Shown: positions 1-9,319, counted from the first letter of the stretch. The stretch: 64,000 nt of DNA from Verrucomicrobiaceae bacterium (GCA_019694165.1 JAIBCL010000013.1:1-64000), one strand, 5' to 3'. Notes: a model not told the origin generated them from the sequence alone. Program-made: numbers and translations.

Positions 1-310
1 GCATGCCGAGGACGATGCGTTGGCCTCGTAAAATCCGCGCATCAAACAAACAAACGCAGACTCTCACGAGCTTGCCCTCGCGGCTTAATCCCCGCGACGT
101 CCTTCAGGCGATGTCTGGTAGCCTGAACGACGCCACCACCAGGCTGGCCTGCTGACCGGGCGACCGGGTCGAAGGCGAGATTCAACAGGACGCTGGGTGC
201 GCGGGATTCTGCCGACCGAAGCCTTCGCACCGAGAACAAATGACCGGCTGAGCATGGAGACGCTGCGGTTGACGGCCATTCGGACAGGGGTTCAACTCCC
301 CTCGCCTCCA
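1..310 (+). ncRNA. ssrA: tmRNA (ssrA), 5' end outside window
   Basis: Transfer-messenger RNA, which rescues stalled ribosomes by trans-translation. The short tag reading frame is visible at 56-88: GCA GAC TCT CAC GAG CTT GCC CTC GCG GCT TAA, giving the tag ADSHELALAA. It has the ALAA-type end seen in bacterial tags and the usual GCA resume codon. The 3' end is tRNA-like: a T-arm with stem AGGGG/CCCCT around loop TTCAACT at about 288-304, then the acceptor strand CGCCTCC plus discriminator A ending at 310. The CCA end is not encoded. The 5' acceptor strand and the first pseudoknot lie before base 1. The tag and the T-arm are read directly; the exact structure of the pseudoknots between them was not folded. 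Confidence 0.9.
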
Positions 311-727
311 CTTCTTTGACCGTCCGGGAAGTGGCCTTTGAGAATGAGCAGAGCAAGACATGGAGCAGGAAGTTGATTGCTCATGAACTTGGCGCGCGGT
401 GGGGATCGGGCTGGCGCTGCGCATTGCGGATCTGAAAGTGTGGTCATGCAGGATTTCGCAACGAAAGGTCTGTTGGCTTCGGGCCGGAACAGGAACGAGA
501 ACCATGTCTTGCGGGCAATGACTGTGCGGACGGCATTGTCGCCGCATGACATATGCGGCGGCGGCAAAAGTGGTACGCCGTGCTGGAGACGGCGCACAGC
601 CTGTGCGGCATCACCACCGCGGTCGGTCCAGACCACGATCTTCTCGTTTTCAGAAACACGCGGCCACATGCGTGCCGGCGGACGCAATGGTTGCCAGCGC
701 GGATGCGCTCGCCTACTTTCGGGGCAT
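311..727. other. Non-coding stretch between tmRNA and lipoprotein gene
   Basis: No convincing gene is seen here. An open frame runs through from 377 into the lipoprotein gene, but its translation has no recognisable domain and lacks a signal peptide before the real start at 728. A perfect 8-bp inverted repeat with a 5-nt loop (CGCCGCAT / ATGCGGCG, 540-560) can form a hairpin but has no following T-run. The 3' end of tmRNA is a common integration site for mobile DNA, but no integrase or second copy of the tmRNA 3' end is visible in the window. Confidence 0.5.
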
Positions 728-1372
728 ATGCGATGGCTTGCCCACATCACGCTCGCTCTGTTGGCGTGCCTTGCCGTGCCATCGTGCGGGCTGGTCGGCA
801 AGGGCTTGAACAAGATGCCTTGGAATAAGAAAAAGAAGAACGAGGCGGCGAAACCCGATGACGGACCGCACGTCATCGGCACTGTCGAGCTGGTTAACCC
901 CGAACAACGTTTCGTGCTGATCCGCACCGAGGCAAAAGTCGCCATGCCTGCCGGTCAGGAGTTGACCGTGCTGGATGCTACCGGAGCGCGCTCGAAGGTG
1001 AAGGTGACGCCGGAAAAGAAGCTCGATTTCCTCACCGCGGACATCGTCGAAGGCACGCCTCGTGTAGGGGGCGTGGCGTATTTTCAACTCGATCGGAAGG
1101 CCGTCCCTCCAGCGGACCCAAACAAGCCTGTCACGCCTTCCTCGCCGCCGCCTCCGCCACCCGTCACTCCGTTGGCGCCTCCGGATCAACCGCCGCCCAT
1201 CACGCCCGTCTCGTCTTCCGAGTTTCTCAAGCCGGAGGCCAGTCTGCCGGTGCCACCGCCGCCAGTGCCGAGATCCGCGTCCCCCATCCCGCCGCAACGG
1301 GTGCCTTCGCCACCGGCCGGCAGCGGGATTCCGGTGCCCGGCCAGATCGAGCTTCCGCCTGTCGTACGATGA
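728..1372 (+). CDS. Proline-rich lipoprotein of unknown function
   Basis: A 214-residue predicted lipoprotein. From ATG 728 the protein begins MRWLAHITLALLACLAVPSC, a hydrophobic signal ending in a lipobox-like AVPSC, so the lipidated cysteine would be residue 20. A lysine-rich patch follows (WNKKKKN), then a compact region of about 90 residues (HVIGTVELVNPEQRFVLI...) that looks like a small beta-rich domain. The last ~75 residues are a proline/serine-rich tail with runs of PPPPP that could span the periplasm or cell wall. The open frame extends upstream to 377, but only this start gives a signal peptide. The stop overlaps the start of moeA by 4 nt (ATGA), so the two are probably cotranscribed. 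No function can be assigned. Confidence 0.8.
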   Translation: MRWLAHITLALLACLAVPSCGLVGKGLNKMPWNKKKKNEAAKPDDGPHVIGTVELVNPEQRFVLIRTEAKVAMPAGQELTVLDATGARSKVKVTPEKKLDFLTADIVEGTPRVGGVAYFQLDRKAVPPADPNKPVTPSSPPPPPPVTPLAPPDQPPPITPVSSSEFLKPEASLPVPPPPVPRSASPIPPQRVPSPPAGSGIPVPGQIELPPVVR

Positions 1373-2613
1373 TGACCGAGGAACAAGCTCTGGAGCGGAT
1401 CCTGACGCATGCAGACCGGGGCTCCGTGGCGCTTCTGCCGCTGGCCCAAGCGCTCGATCACTTTTCAGCACAGGAGATTCTGGCATCCGTGCCCAATCCT
1501 CCGTTCGACAATTCGGCCATGGACGGCTACGCACTGCACGTCGGTGACTCGGAAGGCGCTCAGCCACTTCGCGTGAAAGGCGAGCAGCCAGCGGGCCTCG
1601 ACCGCCGCCTCACCGTCGAGCGCGGCTGCGCGATCCGCATTTTCACCGGCGCGCCGCTGCCGCAGGGCACGGATGCCGTGATCATGCAGGAAGACGTGGA
1701 TGTGGAGCGGCGCGATGCCACCACCTGGATACGCTGCCGTGAGCCGGTGACTGAAGGCGAGAACATCCGGCGCGCCGGCGCTGATCTCTGCCGTGGGCAG
1801 CGCATACTTTGCGTGGGCGAGCGTCTCACCCCGGCACGCATCGGCCTGCTGGCCTCGCAGGGCATCGACACTGTCGAAGCAGTGCTGCCACCGCGCGTGG
1901 CGGTGCTCACCACCGGCGACGAGCTGGCGCGCCCTGGTGCCGCGCTCCGCTCCGGCCAGATCCACGATTCGAACGGTCCCATGCTCCACGCGCTGCTCTC
2001 GGCGCACGGCATCAGTGATGTGACCGTGGAGCACTGCGGCGATGAACCGGCCGATACGGAGCGGATGCTCGCCCGCCTGGTGGCAGCGCACGATTTTATC
2101 ATCATCGCGGGCGGCGTCTCCGTCGGCGACAGGGATCAGGTGAAGCCCGCGCTGCGCTCGCTCGGGATCGATCCCGAGCTGTGGCGCGTGCGGATCAAGC
2201 CGGGGAAACCGTTTCTGTACTGCCGCGGTGATACAGCCCGCAGTCACGGCGAAGCCAACGCGGCATTCAAAGCCCCTCCGCGCCAAGTGCATATCTTCGG
2301 CCTGCCGGGGAATCCGGTCTCGGCTTTCGTCACCTTCCATGTCTTCGTGCGTCCAGCGCTGCTGCACCGGCGTGGTGCTTCTGCCGATGAGATCAGACCG
2401 CGAACGGCCCTCGCGGAGATGAGCGCATCACTGACGAACCGGGGCGACCGTCCTCACTACATGCGCGGCAGGATGGCGGATGGGAAGTTCATCACGGTGG
2501 GCACGCAGCAGAGCCATGCCCTCTTCGCGCTGAGCCAGGCAGATGCGCTGCTGCGGCTAGATGCCGATGAGTCCGCCGCCGCTGGAGAGGTCCGGCGCGT
2601 GATTCTCCTCTGA
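1369..2613 (+). CDS. moeA: Molybdopterin molybdenumtransferase MoeA
   Basis: Inserts molybdate into adenylylated molybdopterin in the last step of molybdenum cofactor synthesis, in the cytoplasm. The 414-residue length fits the family (about 390-420). Visible MoeA signatures in order are PPFDNSAMDGYAL near residue 45, IFTGAPLPQGTDAVIMQED near 100, the MoCF-domain segments LTTGDEL near 182 and GGVSVGDRDQ near 247, and the substrate-binding FGLPGNPVSAFVTF near 305, followed by the C-terminal beta-barrel domain. It starts with ATG ATG overlapping the stop of the preceding lipoprotein gene. No other Mo-cofactor genes and no obvious molybdoenzyme are in the window. Confidence 0.95.
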   Translation: MMTEEQALERILTHADRGSVALLPLAQALDHFSAQEILASVPNPPFDNSAMDGYALHVGDSEGAQPLRVKGEQPAGLDRRLTVERGCAIRIFTGAPLPQGTDAVIMQEDVDVERRDATTWIRCREPVTEGENIRRAGADLCRGQRILCVGERLTPARIGLLASQGIDTVEAVLPPRVAVLTTGDELARPGAALRSGQIHDSNGPMLHALLSAHGISDVTVEHCGDEPADTERMLARLVAAHDFIIIAGGVSVGDRDQVKPALRSLGIDPELWRVRIKPGKPFLYCRGDTARSHGEANAAFKAPPRQVHIFGLPGNPVSAFVTFHVFVRPALLHRRGASADEIRPRTALAEMSASLTNRGDRPHYMRGRMADGKFITVGTQQSHALFALSQADALLRLDADESAAAGEVRRVILL

Positions 2614-2759
2614 GAATCCTGCAACGTTTGGACGAGTCCGTCGGCGCGTTTCCACCGCCGGGAAGAAGCGAGGCTCTGCCGCGACTCCCGACGACACGCA
2701 GACTCTCCATTTGCACAGGACGGCCTCCGACGTAATCGGGTGTTGTCACCGTGCCCGTC

Positions 2760-4751
2760 ATGCCGACTCCGTCTTCTTCACCCCACGCCAGCGTTCCCAC
2801 ATCCCACGCTCCCGTCGCCGTAATCGAGAACCTTTACCCGTGCATCGAAGGCGGCAGACATCCGGTGAAGCGGATCGTGGGTGAGCGGCTCGATGTTTTC
2901 GCCGATGTTTTCAAAGACGGCCACGATGTGATTTCCGCCGTGCTCAAGTGGAGGCCCGCCGGCGGCCTGCGCTGGTTTGAAGCGCCCATGCACCATGTGG
3001 ACAATGACCGCTGGACCGGCTCGTGCGCATTTGAAAGCGTGGGCCGCTGGGAATATCAAATCGAGGCATGGGGCGATACGTTCCGCTCGTGGAAGAAATC
3101 CTTCGCCGCGCGCTGTCAGGCGCATGATCCGGACGTGCCCGTGGAGGCGCTGGAGGGGGCGCGATTGTTGCGGGAGGCCGCTATGCGCGCCAAATCCACC
3201 GGCGCGCCTGACGTATGCGCACAGCTCGCCGACATCTCGGAACTCCTGGCGCGGCTGCCGGCGGACGAGTTGCTCGAGGTGCTGCTCTCCGACGAGCTGC
3301 AAACGCTCATCGACCGGCATCCGGACCGCGGCCTGTCGATCTGCTCGCAGACGCTGCGCGTGATCGTCGAGCGTCCGCTGGCGCGCTTCTCGGCATGGTA
3401 CGAGTTCTTCCCGCGGAATGCTGAAGGGCGCGCCGACAAGCACTCCACTTTCCGCGACTGCGTCACCCGGCTCGACGACGCGAAGTCCATGGGCTTCGAC
3501 ATCATCTACTTCCCGCCCATCCACCCCATCGGCGTGACGCACCGCAAAGGGAAAAACAACACGCTCACCGCACTGCCCGGCGATGTCGGCTCGCCCTGGG
3601 CCATCGGCGGCCCCGCAGGCGGGCACTACGACGTGGAGCCGGCGCTCGGCACGATCGACGATTTCGTCTGGCTCGTCGGCGAGGCACGAAAGCGCGGCCT
3701 CGAGATCGCGCTCGACTTTGCGCTGAACTGCTCGCCGGACCATCCCTACGTGAAGACGCATCCCGACTGGTTTTATCAGCGGCCCGACGGCTCCGTCCGC
3801 TACGCCGAGAATCCGCCGAAGAAATATCAGGACATCTATCCGCTGAACTTCCACTGCACCGACTGGCAGAATCTCTGGAGTGAACTCATCAACATCGTCC
3901 TCTTCTGGGCAGACAAGGGCGTGAAGGTCTTTCGTGTGGACAATCCGCACACCAAGCCCGTGGCCTTTTGGGAGCGGCTCATCGCGGAAGTGCAGCGCAA
4001 GGATCCGGACGTGATGTTCCTGTCCGAGGCGTTCACCAAACCGAAGATGATGCAGGTGCTGGGCAAGTCCGGTTTCACGCAGAGCTACACTTACTTCACC
4101 TGGCGTGAATCCCGCGCGGAGCTGCAGGCATACTGCGAGGAACTCACGCGCTCCGACATGCGCTGGTATTACCGGGCGAACTTCTGGCCGAACACGCCCG
4201 ACATCCTGCCCGGCCACCTCCAGAACGCCGGCCCGCAGATGTTCCGCATCCGCGCCGCGCTGGCCGCCACGCTCTCATCATCGTGGGGTCTTTACTCCGG
4301 CTATGAATTCTGCGAAAACGATCCGTATCCCGGCAAGGAGGAGTACAACCACTCCGAAAAGTACGAACTCAAGCAGCGCGACTGGAACGCACCGGGCAAC
4401 ATCAAGGGCTTCATCCGCGAGCTGAACCGCGTGCGCCGCGAGAACGCCGCCATGCAGCTTTACGACAACCTCGTCTTCCACACCGCCGATCACGACAAGA
4501 TCATGTGCTTCTCGCGCTGCACCGAGGATTTCTCCAGCCGCGTGCTGTGCGTGGTGAACATCGACCCGAAGGAGACTGCCTCCTCGAACGTGCATCTCGA
4601 TCTCCCCGCTCTCGGCCTCGACTCCGGCCGTCCCTTCAAGGTCCACGACATGCTCCACGGCAGTTCCTACGAGTGGAGCGGGCGGACGAACTTCGTGTCC
4701 CTGAATCCCAACGGCGTGTCCATGCATCTTTTCCGGGTGGAACAGGTGTAA
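2760..4751 (+). CDS. glgE: Alpha-1,4-glucan:maltose-1-phosphate maltosyltransferase GlgE
   Basis: Adds maltosyl units from alpha-maltose-1-phosphate to alpha-1,4-glucans (GH13_3 family), a cytoplasmic route to glycogen-like glucan. The protein is 663 residues from ATG 2760; GTG 2751 is an alternative three codons upstream. It has an N-terminal beta-sandwich domain (residues ~1-110), a helical insertion, and a catalytic barrel with GFDIIYFPPIHPIG, then FRVDNPHTKP with the nucleophile Asp394 and FLSEAFT with the general acid Glu423. These numbers match those known for Streptomyces GlgE. The usual GH13_3 lysine-rich KGKNN loop is present. glgC lies elsewhere in the window; no treS or glgB is seen. 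The 147-bp stretch before the start shows no clear promoter. Confidence 0.95.
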   Translation: MPTPSSSPHASVPTSHAPVAVIENLYPCIEGGRHPVKRIVGERLDVFADVFKDGHDVISAVLKWRPAGGLRWFEAPMHHVDNDRWTGSCAFESVGRWEYQIEAWGDTFRSWKKSFAARCQAHDPDVPVEALEGARLLREAAMRAKSTGAPDVCAQLADISELLARLPADELLEVLLSDELQTLIDRHPDRGLSICSQTLRVIVERPLARFSAWYEFFPRNAEGRADKHSTFRDCVTRLDDAKSMGFDIIYFPPIHPIGVTHRKGKNNTLTALPGDVGSPWAIGGPAGGHYDVEPALGTIDDFVWLVGEARKRGLEIALDFALNCSPDHPYVKTHPDWFYQRPDGSVRYAENPPKKYQDIYPLNFHCTDWQNLWSELINIVLFWADKGVKVFRVDNPHTKPVAFWERLIAEVQRKDPDVMFLSEAFTKPKMMQVLGKSGFTQSYTYFTWRESRAELQAYCEELTRSDMRWYYRANFWPNTPDILPGHLQNAGPQMFRIRAALAATLSSSWGLYSGYEFCENDPYPGKEEYNHSEKYELKQRDWNAPGNIKGFIRELNRVRRENAAMQLYDNLVFHTADHDKIMCFSRCTEDFSSRVLCVVNIDPKETASSNVHLDLPALGLDSGRPFKVHDMLHGSSYEWSGRTNFVSLNPNGVSMHLFRVEQV

Positions 4752-4812
4752 GGCGGGATTCAGAATGCGGGATACGGCACTGAATCGACGGCATCGCCTC
4801 ATCTACTCCGCC

Positions 4813-6042
4813 ATGCGCACGCTGATCCTTCTCATCCTGCTCGCCGCCATCGGCTGCGTGCTCGATCGCGAGCAGCGCGGCGGCCGTTTCCAGCGCGCGG
4901 ATGACTTGTTTCTCGATTTCCTCGTCGCCAATGCGCGCGAGAGATTTGAAGCCGTTGGCGGCGGCGCGTCCGACCAGGTGGTGTTTGTGCGCATGCGCGA
5001 GGAGGACCGCGCCGAATACGCGAGCTGGCCGCCCGCGCCCCTCGACTGGCAGATGGTGCTCAAAGGGCTGGCACGCTTTGAGCCGGACGTGGTGGTAATC
5101 GCGACGCCGCTCACCTGGGGGCTGCCGGCGCCGGAGTTTGTCTCCCAGGCCGGCCAGGCCTTGCTGCCTTTTCCCAGCGTCGTGATGGCCGTGACCGGAC
5201 GGACGGACACTGGCGAGACCGCCGGCAATGTTGCATCGGCCGGTGCCGCGGCCGTTCTCAAAGAGAATATGCCGGCCATCGCGCATCTCGACGGTGAGGC
5301 CGGACTGCTGCCGCTTTTGCAGGAGATCACGGCACTGCCTGACGAAGGTGTGCGCAGCCAGATGGAACTGGGAATCGTCGTTGCTCCCGCGGACGATCCT
5401 AAGACGCAGCAGCAGCCGCTGCTCGTGCGCTGCGGGGACTTCGTGGCTCCGTCCCTGGTGCTGCAAGCCCTGGCGCGCCACAGCCGGACGCCGTATGCAC
5501 ACCAGAGATTCCGCATCGGCGCGGGAGCGGGCGCACATCTCGGAGGCGGCATCTTCGTGCCGCTTCAGAACGACGGCAGCCTCGCCGTGCGCCCCTCCAC
5601 TGCGGTGGCATCGGTGAATGCGCTGGATTTCATCGCTGGTGATCTGGCGGAAAGCCTGAACGCGGCTGACAAGGCGAAGCTCGGCAGGAACAAGATCATC
5701 GTCGTCGGCATCGACAACGACTCGCCGCACCCCTCCTCCGCACGCATGCAGGCAGGCGCGCTGGCAGCCGTGCTCGCACTGCCGCGCATTCACGCCATCG
5801 GGCAGATCGAGCGCTGGATCGTATGCGCCATCGCAGCCGTGCTCGGCTGCCTGTTGCTGCGTCACCGTGGCGGCAAGGCATTCCGCTCCGGACTGCTGCT
5901 CATCTTCGCCGCGCTCGTCGCGAGTTTCCTGATCTTCCGGTCACAGCTCATGTGGTTCCCTCCAGCCGTGCCGTCCGCCCTTCTCGCTGCCAGCACATTG
6001 TTCGCCATGCTCTTTGGCCGCAAGCCGTCGTCGGCAGCATAG
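4813..6042 (+). CDS. CHASE2-like sensor-domain membrane protein without output domain
   Basis: A 409-residue membrane protein. An N-terminal signal/anchor (MRTLILLILLAAIGCVL) leads into a long extracytoplasmic region. The segment ending NKIIVVGIDND followed by ARMQAGALAAVLALPRI resembles the end of CHASE2 domains (a KIVLIG-type strand, then a helix). Closely spaced hydrophobic segments at the C-terminus (WIVCAIAAVLGCLLL, LLLIFAALVASFLIF, VPSALLAASTLFAMLF) match the three membrane helices that normally follow CHASE2. The protein stops there, with no kinase, cyclase or phosphatase domain. An upstream ATG at 4765 in the same frame would precede the signal, so 4813 is preferred. It may signal through a separate partner; assignment rests on pattern recognition only. 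Confidence 0.65.
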   Translation: MRTLILLILLAAIGCVLDREQRGGRFQRADDLFLDFLVANARERFEAVGGGASDQVVFVRMREEDRAEYASWPPAPLDWQMVLKGLARFEPDVVVIATPLTWGLPAPEFVSQAGQALLPFPSVVMAVTGRTDTGETAGNVASAGAAAVLKENMPAIAHLDGEAGLLPLLQEITALPDEGVRSQMELGIVVAPADDPKTQQQPLLVRCGDFVAPSLVLQALARHSRTPYAHQRFRIGAGAGAHLGGGIFVPLQNDGSLAVRPSTAVASVNALDFIAGDLAESLNAADKAKLGRNKIIVVGIDNDSPHPSSARMQAGALAAVLALPRIHAIGQIERWIVCAIAAVLGCLLLRHRGGKAFRSGLLLIFAALVASFLIFRSQLMWFPPAVPSALLAASTLFAMLFGRKPSSAA

Positions 6043-6119
6043 GTGGCAGTCGGGCGTATCTCTTGACGCAGCCCGGCCACCACCCCGCCGGACGCTCCGA
6101 AGATACCGCATCGAAATGA

Positions 6120-6149
6120 AGGACCTCAGGTTGTTTATCAACCTGTCCT
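6120..6149. repeat. Imperfect palindrome upstream of the DoxX-like gene
   Basis: AGGAC, a 3-nt bulge, then AGGTTG-TTTAT-CAACCT and GTCCT form a nested inverted repeat. It lies about 90 bp upstream of the next start codon and has no T-run, so an operator or RNA hairpin is more likely than a terminator. Function is inferred from position only. Confidence 0.4.
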
Positions 6150-6239
6150 AGACACCTCGTACGCAGGCGAAATATCGCTGGATTTCACCGGCCCGTGCGC
6201 CAATCATCCGGCCCTCCAAAATCCAAACTCGATCCCACC

Positions 6240-6728
6240 ATGTCCGACGCTTCTTGCTGCACGAAATGCCGTTGCGAAATCGCCTTCGCCAATCTCATCC
6301 TCCGCCTTTGGGTCGGCCTGCGCCTCTTCATGGCGGGCATCGACAAGTTCCGGGACAAGGCCACGAAGCTCTACAATTTCTCCGACTGGACCACGTTGAA
6401 GGCGAATGTGAAGCCGCTCTTCGACAACATGACGAAGGAGACTTTTCTCCCTGACATCATGGTGGCCAACTATGTTTTCGTACTCAGCTACGCGCTCATC
6501 ATCGTCGGCGCGTGGGTGATCGTGGGCCTCTTCACACGCCTGAGCCTGTTTGTGGCCGGATTGCTGTTCGTGTCCCTGAGCTTTGGCCTCATGGCGCTGC
6601 CGGACGATGACCAGGCCGTGTTCCGCGGCATCGAGGTGGCGATCACCGCATTCGCGCTCGTGACCGCCTCCCGTCAGCACAACCGCCTCTCGCTCGACGG
6701 TCTGCTCTTCCGCCCGAAGGCGGACTGA
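6240..6728 (+). CDS. DoxX-like integral membrane protein
   Basis: A 162-residue protein with four probable membrane helices (about residues 15-35, 75-95, 100-120 and 125-145 of the product) and the DoxX-like opening ANLILRLWVGLRLFMAGIDKF. The N-terminus carries three cysteines in a short patch (CCTKCRC), a possible metal or disulfide site. DoxX-family proteins are linked to respiratory or redox membrane complexes in other bacteria, but the role is not defined here. ATG 6240 is chosen because the upstream extension in the same frame is charged and unlike the family. The next gene starts 58 bp downstream on the same strand. Confidence 0.7.
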   Translation: MSDASCCTKCRCEIAFANLILRLWVGLRLFMAGIDKFRDKATKLYNFSDWTTLKANVKPLFDNMTKETFLPDIMVANYVFVLSYALIIVGAWVIVGLFTRLSLFVAGLLFVSLSFGLMALPDDDQAVFRGIEVAITAFALVTASRQHNRLSLDGLLFRPKAD

Positions 6729-6786
6729 TGCAAGCCGGCCCTTCCAATCGTACTTCTTCCGTTGAACCCCGATCTACATCGGACTT

Positions 6787-8235
6787 ATGAAGCCATCCCC
6801 CATTCAAACCTCCGCGCCGGCCGCGTTCTCGAACTTCATGGATCGCCGCGGATTCCTCCGGCAGGGCGCCGCCTTTGGCGCGGGTCTCTACCTCGCCACG
6901 AGCAAGAGCGCAGTCGCCCAGGCTGAGAACGCGCAGCGTACGCTGAAGGTAGGCATCGTCGGCTGCGGAGCGCAGGGGCAGCGCCTGCTCGATGCGTGCA
7001 AGGACATCCCCGGCCTCGAATTCGTCGCGGTGTGTGACATCTGGAACTTCAACCGCAACATGGTCATGGGCCGCTTCCGTGGCAGCGCCTCGCAGCCGGC
7101 CCAGTATGAGGACATCGAGGAGATGCTCGCCAAGCAGAAGGACATCGAGTGCGTGATCATCGCCACGCCGGACTTCATGCACGCGCCGCACACGCGCCTG
7201 GCCCTCAAGGCGGGCAAGTCGGTTTACTGCGAGAAGATGATGGCCAACACCATCGAAGCGGCGAAGGACATGGTCCGCGCCCAGCGCGAGACCGGCGGAA
7301 TCCTGCAGATCGGCCATCAGCGCCACAGCAATCCGCGCTACCTCCACCTGCGCGACAATGTGCTGCGCAAGGCGAAGCTGCTCGGCCGCATCACGCACTG
7401 CTACGGTCAGTGGAACCGCGGCGTCTCCGCCAGCCAGGCGCTCGACATGCCGAAGAAGTATGAGATTCCGGCCGACAAGCTCTCAAAGTACGGCTTCGAC
7501 AATGCCTTCCAGTATCGGAACTGGCGCTTCTTCAAGAAGTATGGCGCGGGTCCCATCTCCGACCTCGGCGCGCATCAGATCGATCTTTTCAACTGGTACA
7601 CCGGCAAGACACCCGTGTCCGTGATGGCGCAGGGCGGTGTGGATTACTACGACGGCAAGGATGGCCGTCAGCAGTATGAACTGCCCGACAACGTGATGGC
7701 CATGTACGAATACAAGACGGACGAGGGCACGATGCGCGCCTACTACCAGGTGCTCACCACTTCCGGCTCACAGGGCTACTACGAAAAACTCATGGGCATC
7801 GACGGCTCCGTCGCGTTTTCCGAGAGCCCCACCTACAACCAGATTTACCGCGAGCCGAACGCCCAGTCCTGGGAACCGTTTGCACAGGGAGAGAACCCGC
7901 TCGTCATCCGTGCGGCGGACCAGGTTTATAACAAGTTTTGGGAGAAGCCCAAGCCGTGGACGCGCCCGAAATCCTGGCTCGACGTCAAGAAAGGCGCGGC
8001 CGATGCCCGCGAGAGCAAAGCGCTCGAAAACTGGATTCTTCCGGTGATCCTCTCCCGCCCGCCACATGCGCCGCACCTGGAGAATTTCTTCACCGCCGTG
8101 CGCACGAAAAACCCGGCCATTCTGAACTGCCACGTCGAGGAAGCTTTCCGCACCTGCGTCACCGTACTCAAGTGCTATGAGTCGATGCAAACCGGGAACA
8201 AGGTCGTCTTCAAGCCGGAAGACTTCACCGTCTGA
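6787..8235 (+). CDS. TAT-exported Gfo/Idh/MocA family oxidoreductase
   Basis: An NAD(P)-dependent sugar or cyclitol oxidoreductase-like protein of 482 residues. The N-terminus has a twin-arginine signal (DRRGFLRQGAAFGAGLYLA, residues ~19-37), so it is probably exported folded. The Rossmann domain begins KVGIVGCGAQGQRLLDAC near residue 55. The conserved EK motif (VYCEKMMANT) and a C-terminal domain with GAGPISDLGAHQIDLFNWY complete the family pattern. Exported Gfo/Idh/MocA proteins are abundant in Verrucomicrobiota and Planctomycetota, where several act on glycosides or modified sugars. The substrate here is unknown. The following lipoprotein gene starts 26 bp after its stop, so they are likely one transcript. 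Confidence 0.88.
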   Translation: MKPSPIQTSAPAAFSNFMDRRGFLRQGAAFGAGLYLATSKSAVAQAENAQRTLKVGIVGCGAQGQRLLDACKDIPGLEFVAVCDIWNFNRNMVMGRFRGSASQPAQYEDIEEMLAKQKDIECVIIATPDFMHAPHTRLALKAGKSVYCEKMMANTIEAAKDMVRAQRETGGILQIGHQRHSNPRYLHLRDNVLRKAKLLGRITHCYGQWNRGVSASQALDMPKKYEIPADKLSKYGFDNAFQYRNWRFFKKYGAGPISDLGAHQIDLFNWYTGKTPVSVMAQGGVDYYDGKDGRQQYELPDNVMAMYEYKTDEGTMRAYYQVLTTSGSQGYYEKLMGIDGSVAFSESPTYNQIYREPNAQSWEPFAQGENPLVIRAADQVYNKFWEKPKPWTRPKSWLDVKKGAADARESKALENWILPVILSRPPHAPHLENFFTAVRTKNPAILNCHVEEAFRTCVTVLKCYESMQTGNKVVFKPEDFTV

Positions 8236-8261
8236 TCCACCCGCCATTCTCCAACACAAAA

Positions 8262-9155
8262 ATGAAAAAGACCTCGCTCATCACCCTCGGAGGCATCGCC
8301 GCCTCTCTCGCGGTCACCTCGTGTGATCCGCTCGAACTCGCAAAGGACAAGGCCGCGGCCTCAGCGTCCGCTTCGCCGCCAGCCGTCTCTGCGCCGGCCA
8401 CCCCCGCGCCGGCACCCGCTCCATCCGCGCCGGTGGCCGCAACACCGCCCCCGGCTCCCACGCCTGCACCTGCGCCGACGCCGGCTGCTCCGAAGCCTGC
8501 ACCTGCCACGCCGGCCCCCACACCCGCTGCGTCCCCGGCTCCCGCAGCCGCCGCTCCTAGCGGCGAGCAGGAAATCATCAAGCCCAATTTCCCGAAACCC
8601 ATGTTCATCGGCACTCCCGTGCCTGCCGGCGACATCCCGAACCTTGAGTCCGGCGGCAAACCCGTGCTCGAATTCTCGGCACCGAAGGGCACGGTGAATC
8701 TCGCACTCAAAAAGCCGGTGACGAGTTCCGATCCCGCACCGATCATCGGCGATCTCACACTCGTGACCGATGGTGATGCCGACGGGGCCGACGGCAGCTT
8801 CGTCGAACTCGCCCCCGGCCACCAGTGGGTGCAGATCGACCTCGGTGCTTCGCATCCGATCTGGAAAGTCCTCGCCTGGCACTACCACAAGAACAGCGTG
8901 GTCTATTTCGACATCAATGTGCAGCTCTCGGACGACCCCGAGTTCAAGACCGGGGTGACCTCGATCTACAACAGCGACCACGACAACAGCAGCGGCCTGG
9001 GCGCGGGCAATGACAAGGTCTGGGTGCAGACGAATCACGGCCGCCTCTTCGACGCCAAAGGCGTCAAGGCCCGCTACGTCCGCCTCTACAGCAATGGCAA
9101 CACCGCCAGCGAGTTGAATCACTACTGCGAAGTAGCCGTTTACGGCACGCCATAG
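8262..9155 (+). CDS. Lipoprotein with Pro/Ala linker and discoidin-like C-terminal domain
   Basis: A 297-residue predicted lipoprotein. The signal [21 protein letters not shown] places the lipidated Cys at residue 21. Residues ~30-105 are an extreme alanine/proline linker. The C-terminal ~150 residues begin [13 protein letters not shown] and contain [20 protein letters not shown] and [12 protein letters not shown], the pattern of F5/8 type C (galactose-binding-like) domains that bind carbohydrates. It would be tethered to the outer membrane and display a sugar-binding module. It directly follows the oxidoreductase gene and is followed by a terminator-like hairpin, so it probably ends that transcript. 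Confidence 0.8.
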   Translation: MKKTSLITLGGIAASLAVTSCDPLELAKDKAAASASASPPAVSAPATPAPAPAPSAPVAATPPPAPTPAPAPTPAAPKPAPATPAPTPAASPAPAAAAPSGEQEIIKPNFPKPMFIGTPVPAGDIPNLESGGKPVLEFSAPKGTVNLALKKPVTSSDPAPIIGDLTLVTDGDADGADGSFVELAPGHQWVQIDLGASHPIWKVLAWHYHKNSVVYFDINVQLSDDPEFKTGVTSIYNSDHDNSSGLGAGNDKVWVQTNHGRLFDAKGVKARYVRLYSNGNTASELNHYCEVAVYGTP

Positions 9156-9183
9156 TCGCGGCAGACGCCGGCATCGATTCACG

Positions 9184-9219
9184 AAAAACCGCGCCGGAAG
9201 AACTGGCGGCGGTTTTTTT
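9184..9219 (+). terminator. Rho-independent terminator
   Basis: A-rich 5' arm AAAAACCGCGCC, loop GGAAGAACT and 3' arm GGCGGCGGT merging into seven T residues (9213-9219), with one bulged base in the stem. It lies 28 bp after the stop of the discoidin-like lipoprotein gene and before the sulfatase. Confidence 0.8.
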
Positions 9220-9319
9220 CAATTCCTCGCCCGCCTTCAAGGAGCAGTGCCATGGGGTGCATCCGCCCGTTGAACGTTTGCGGTCCGTCCTGCCGTTCTT
9301 CGTCATCCGTCTTTCCGTC

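Noticed and set aside
540-560. Intrinsic terminator after tmRNA
   Set aside because: The stem is good but there is no T-run and it lies 230 bp downstream.
377-727. N-terminal extension of the lipoprotein gene
   Set aside because: The frame is open, but only the ATG at 728 is followed by a signal peptide and lipobox; the extension has no domain.
2778-4217. Long open frame antisense to glgE
   Set aside because: High GC gives long antisense frames; its translation is Val/Arg/His-rich with no domain, and glgE is certain.
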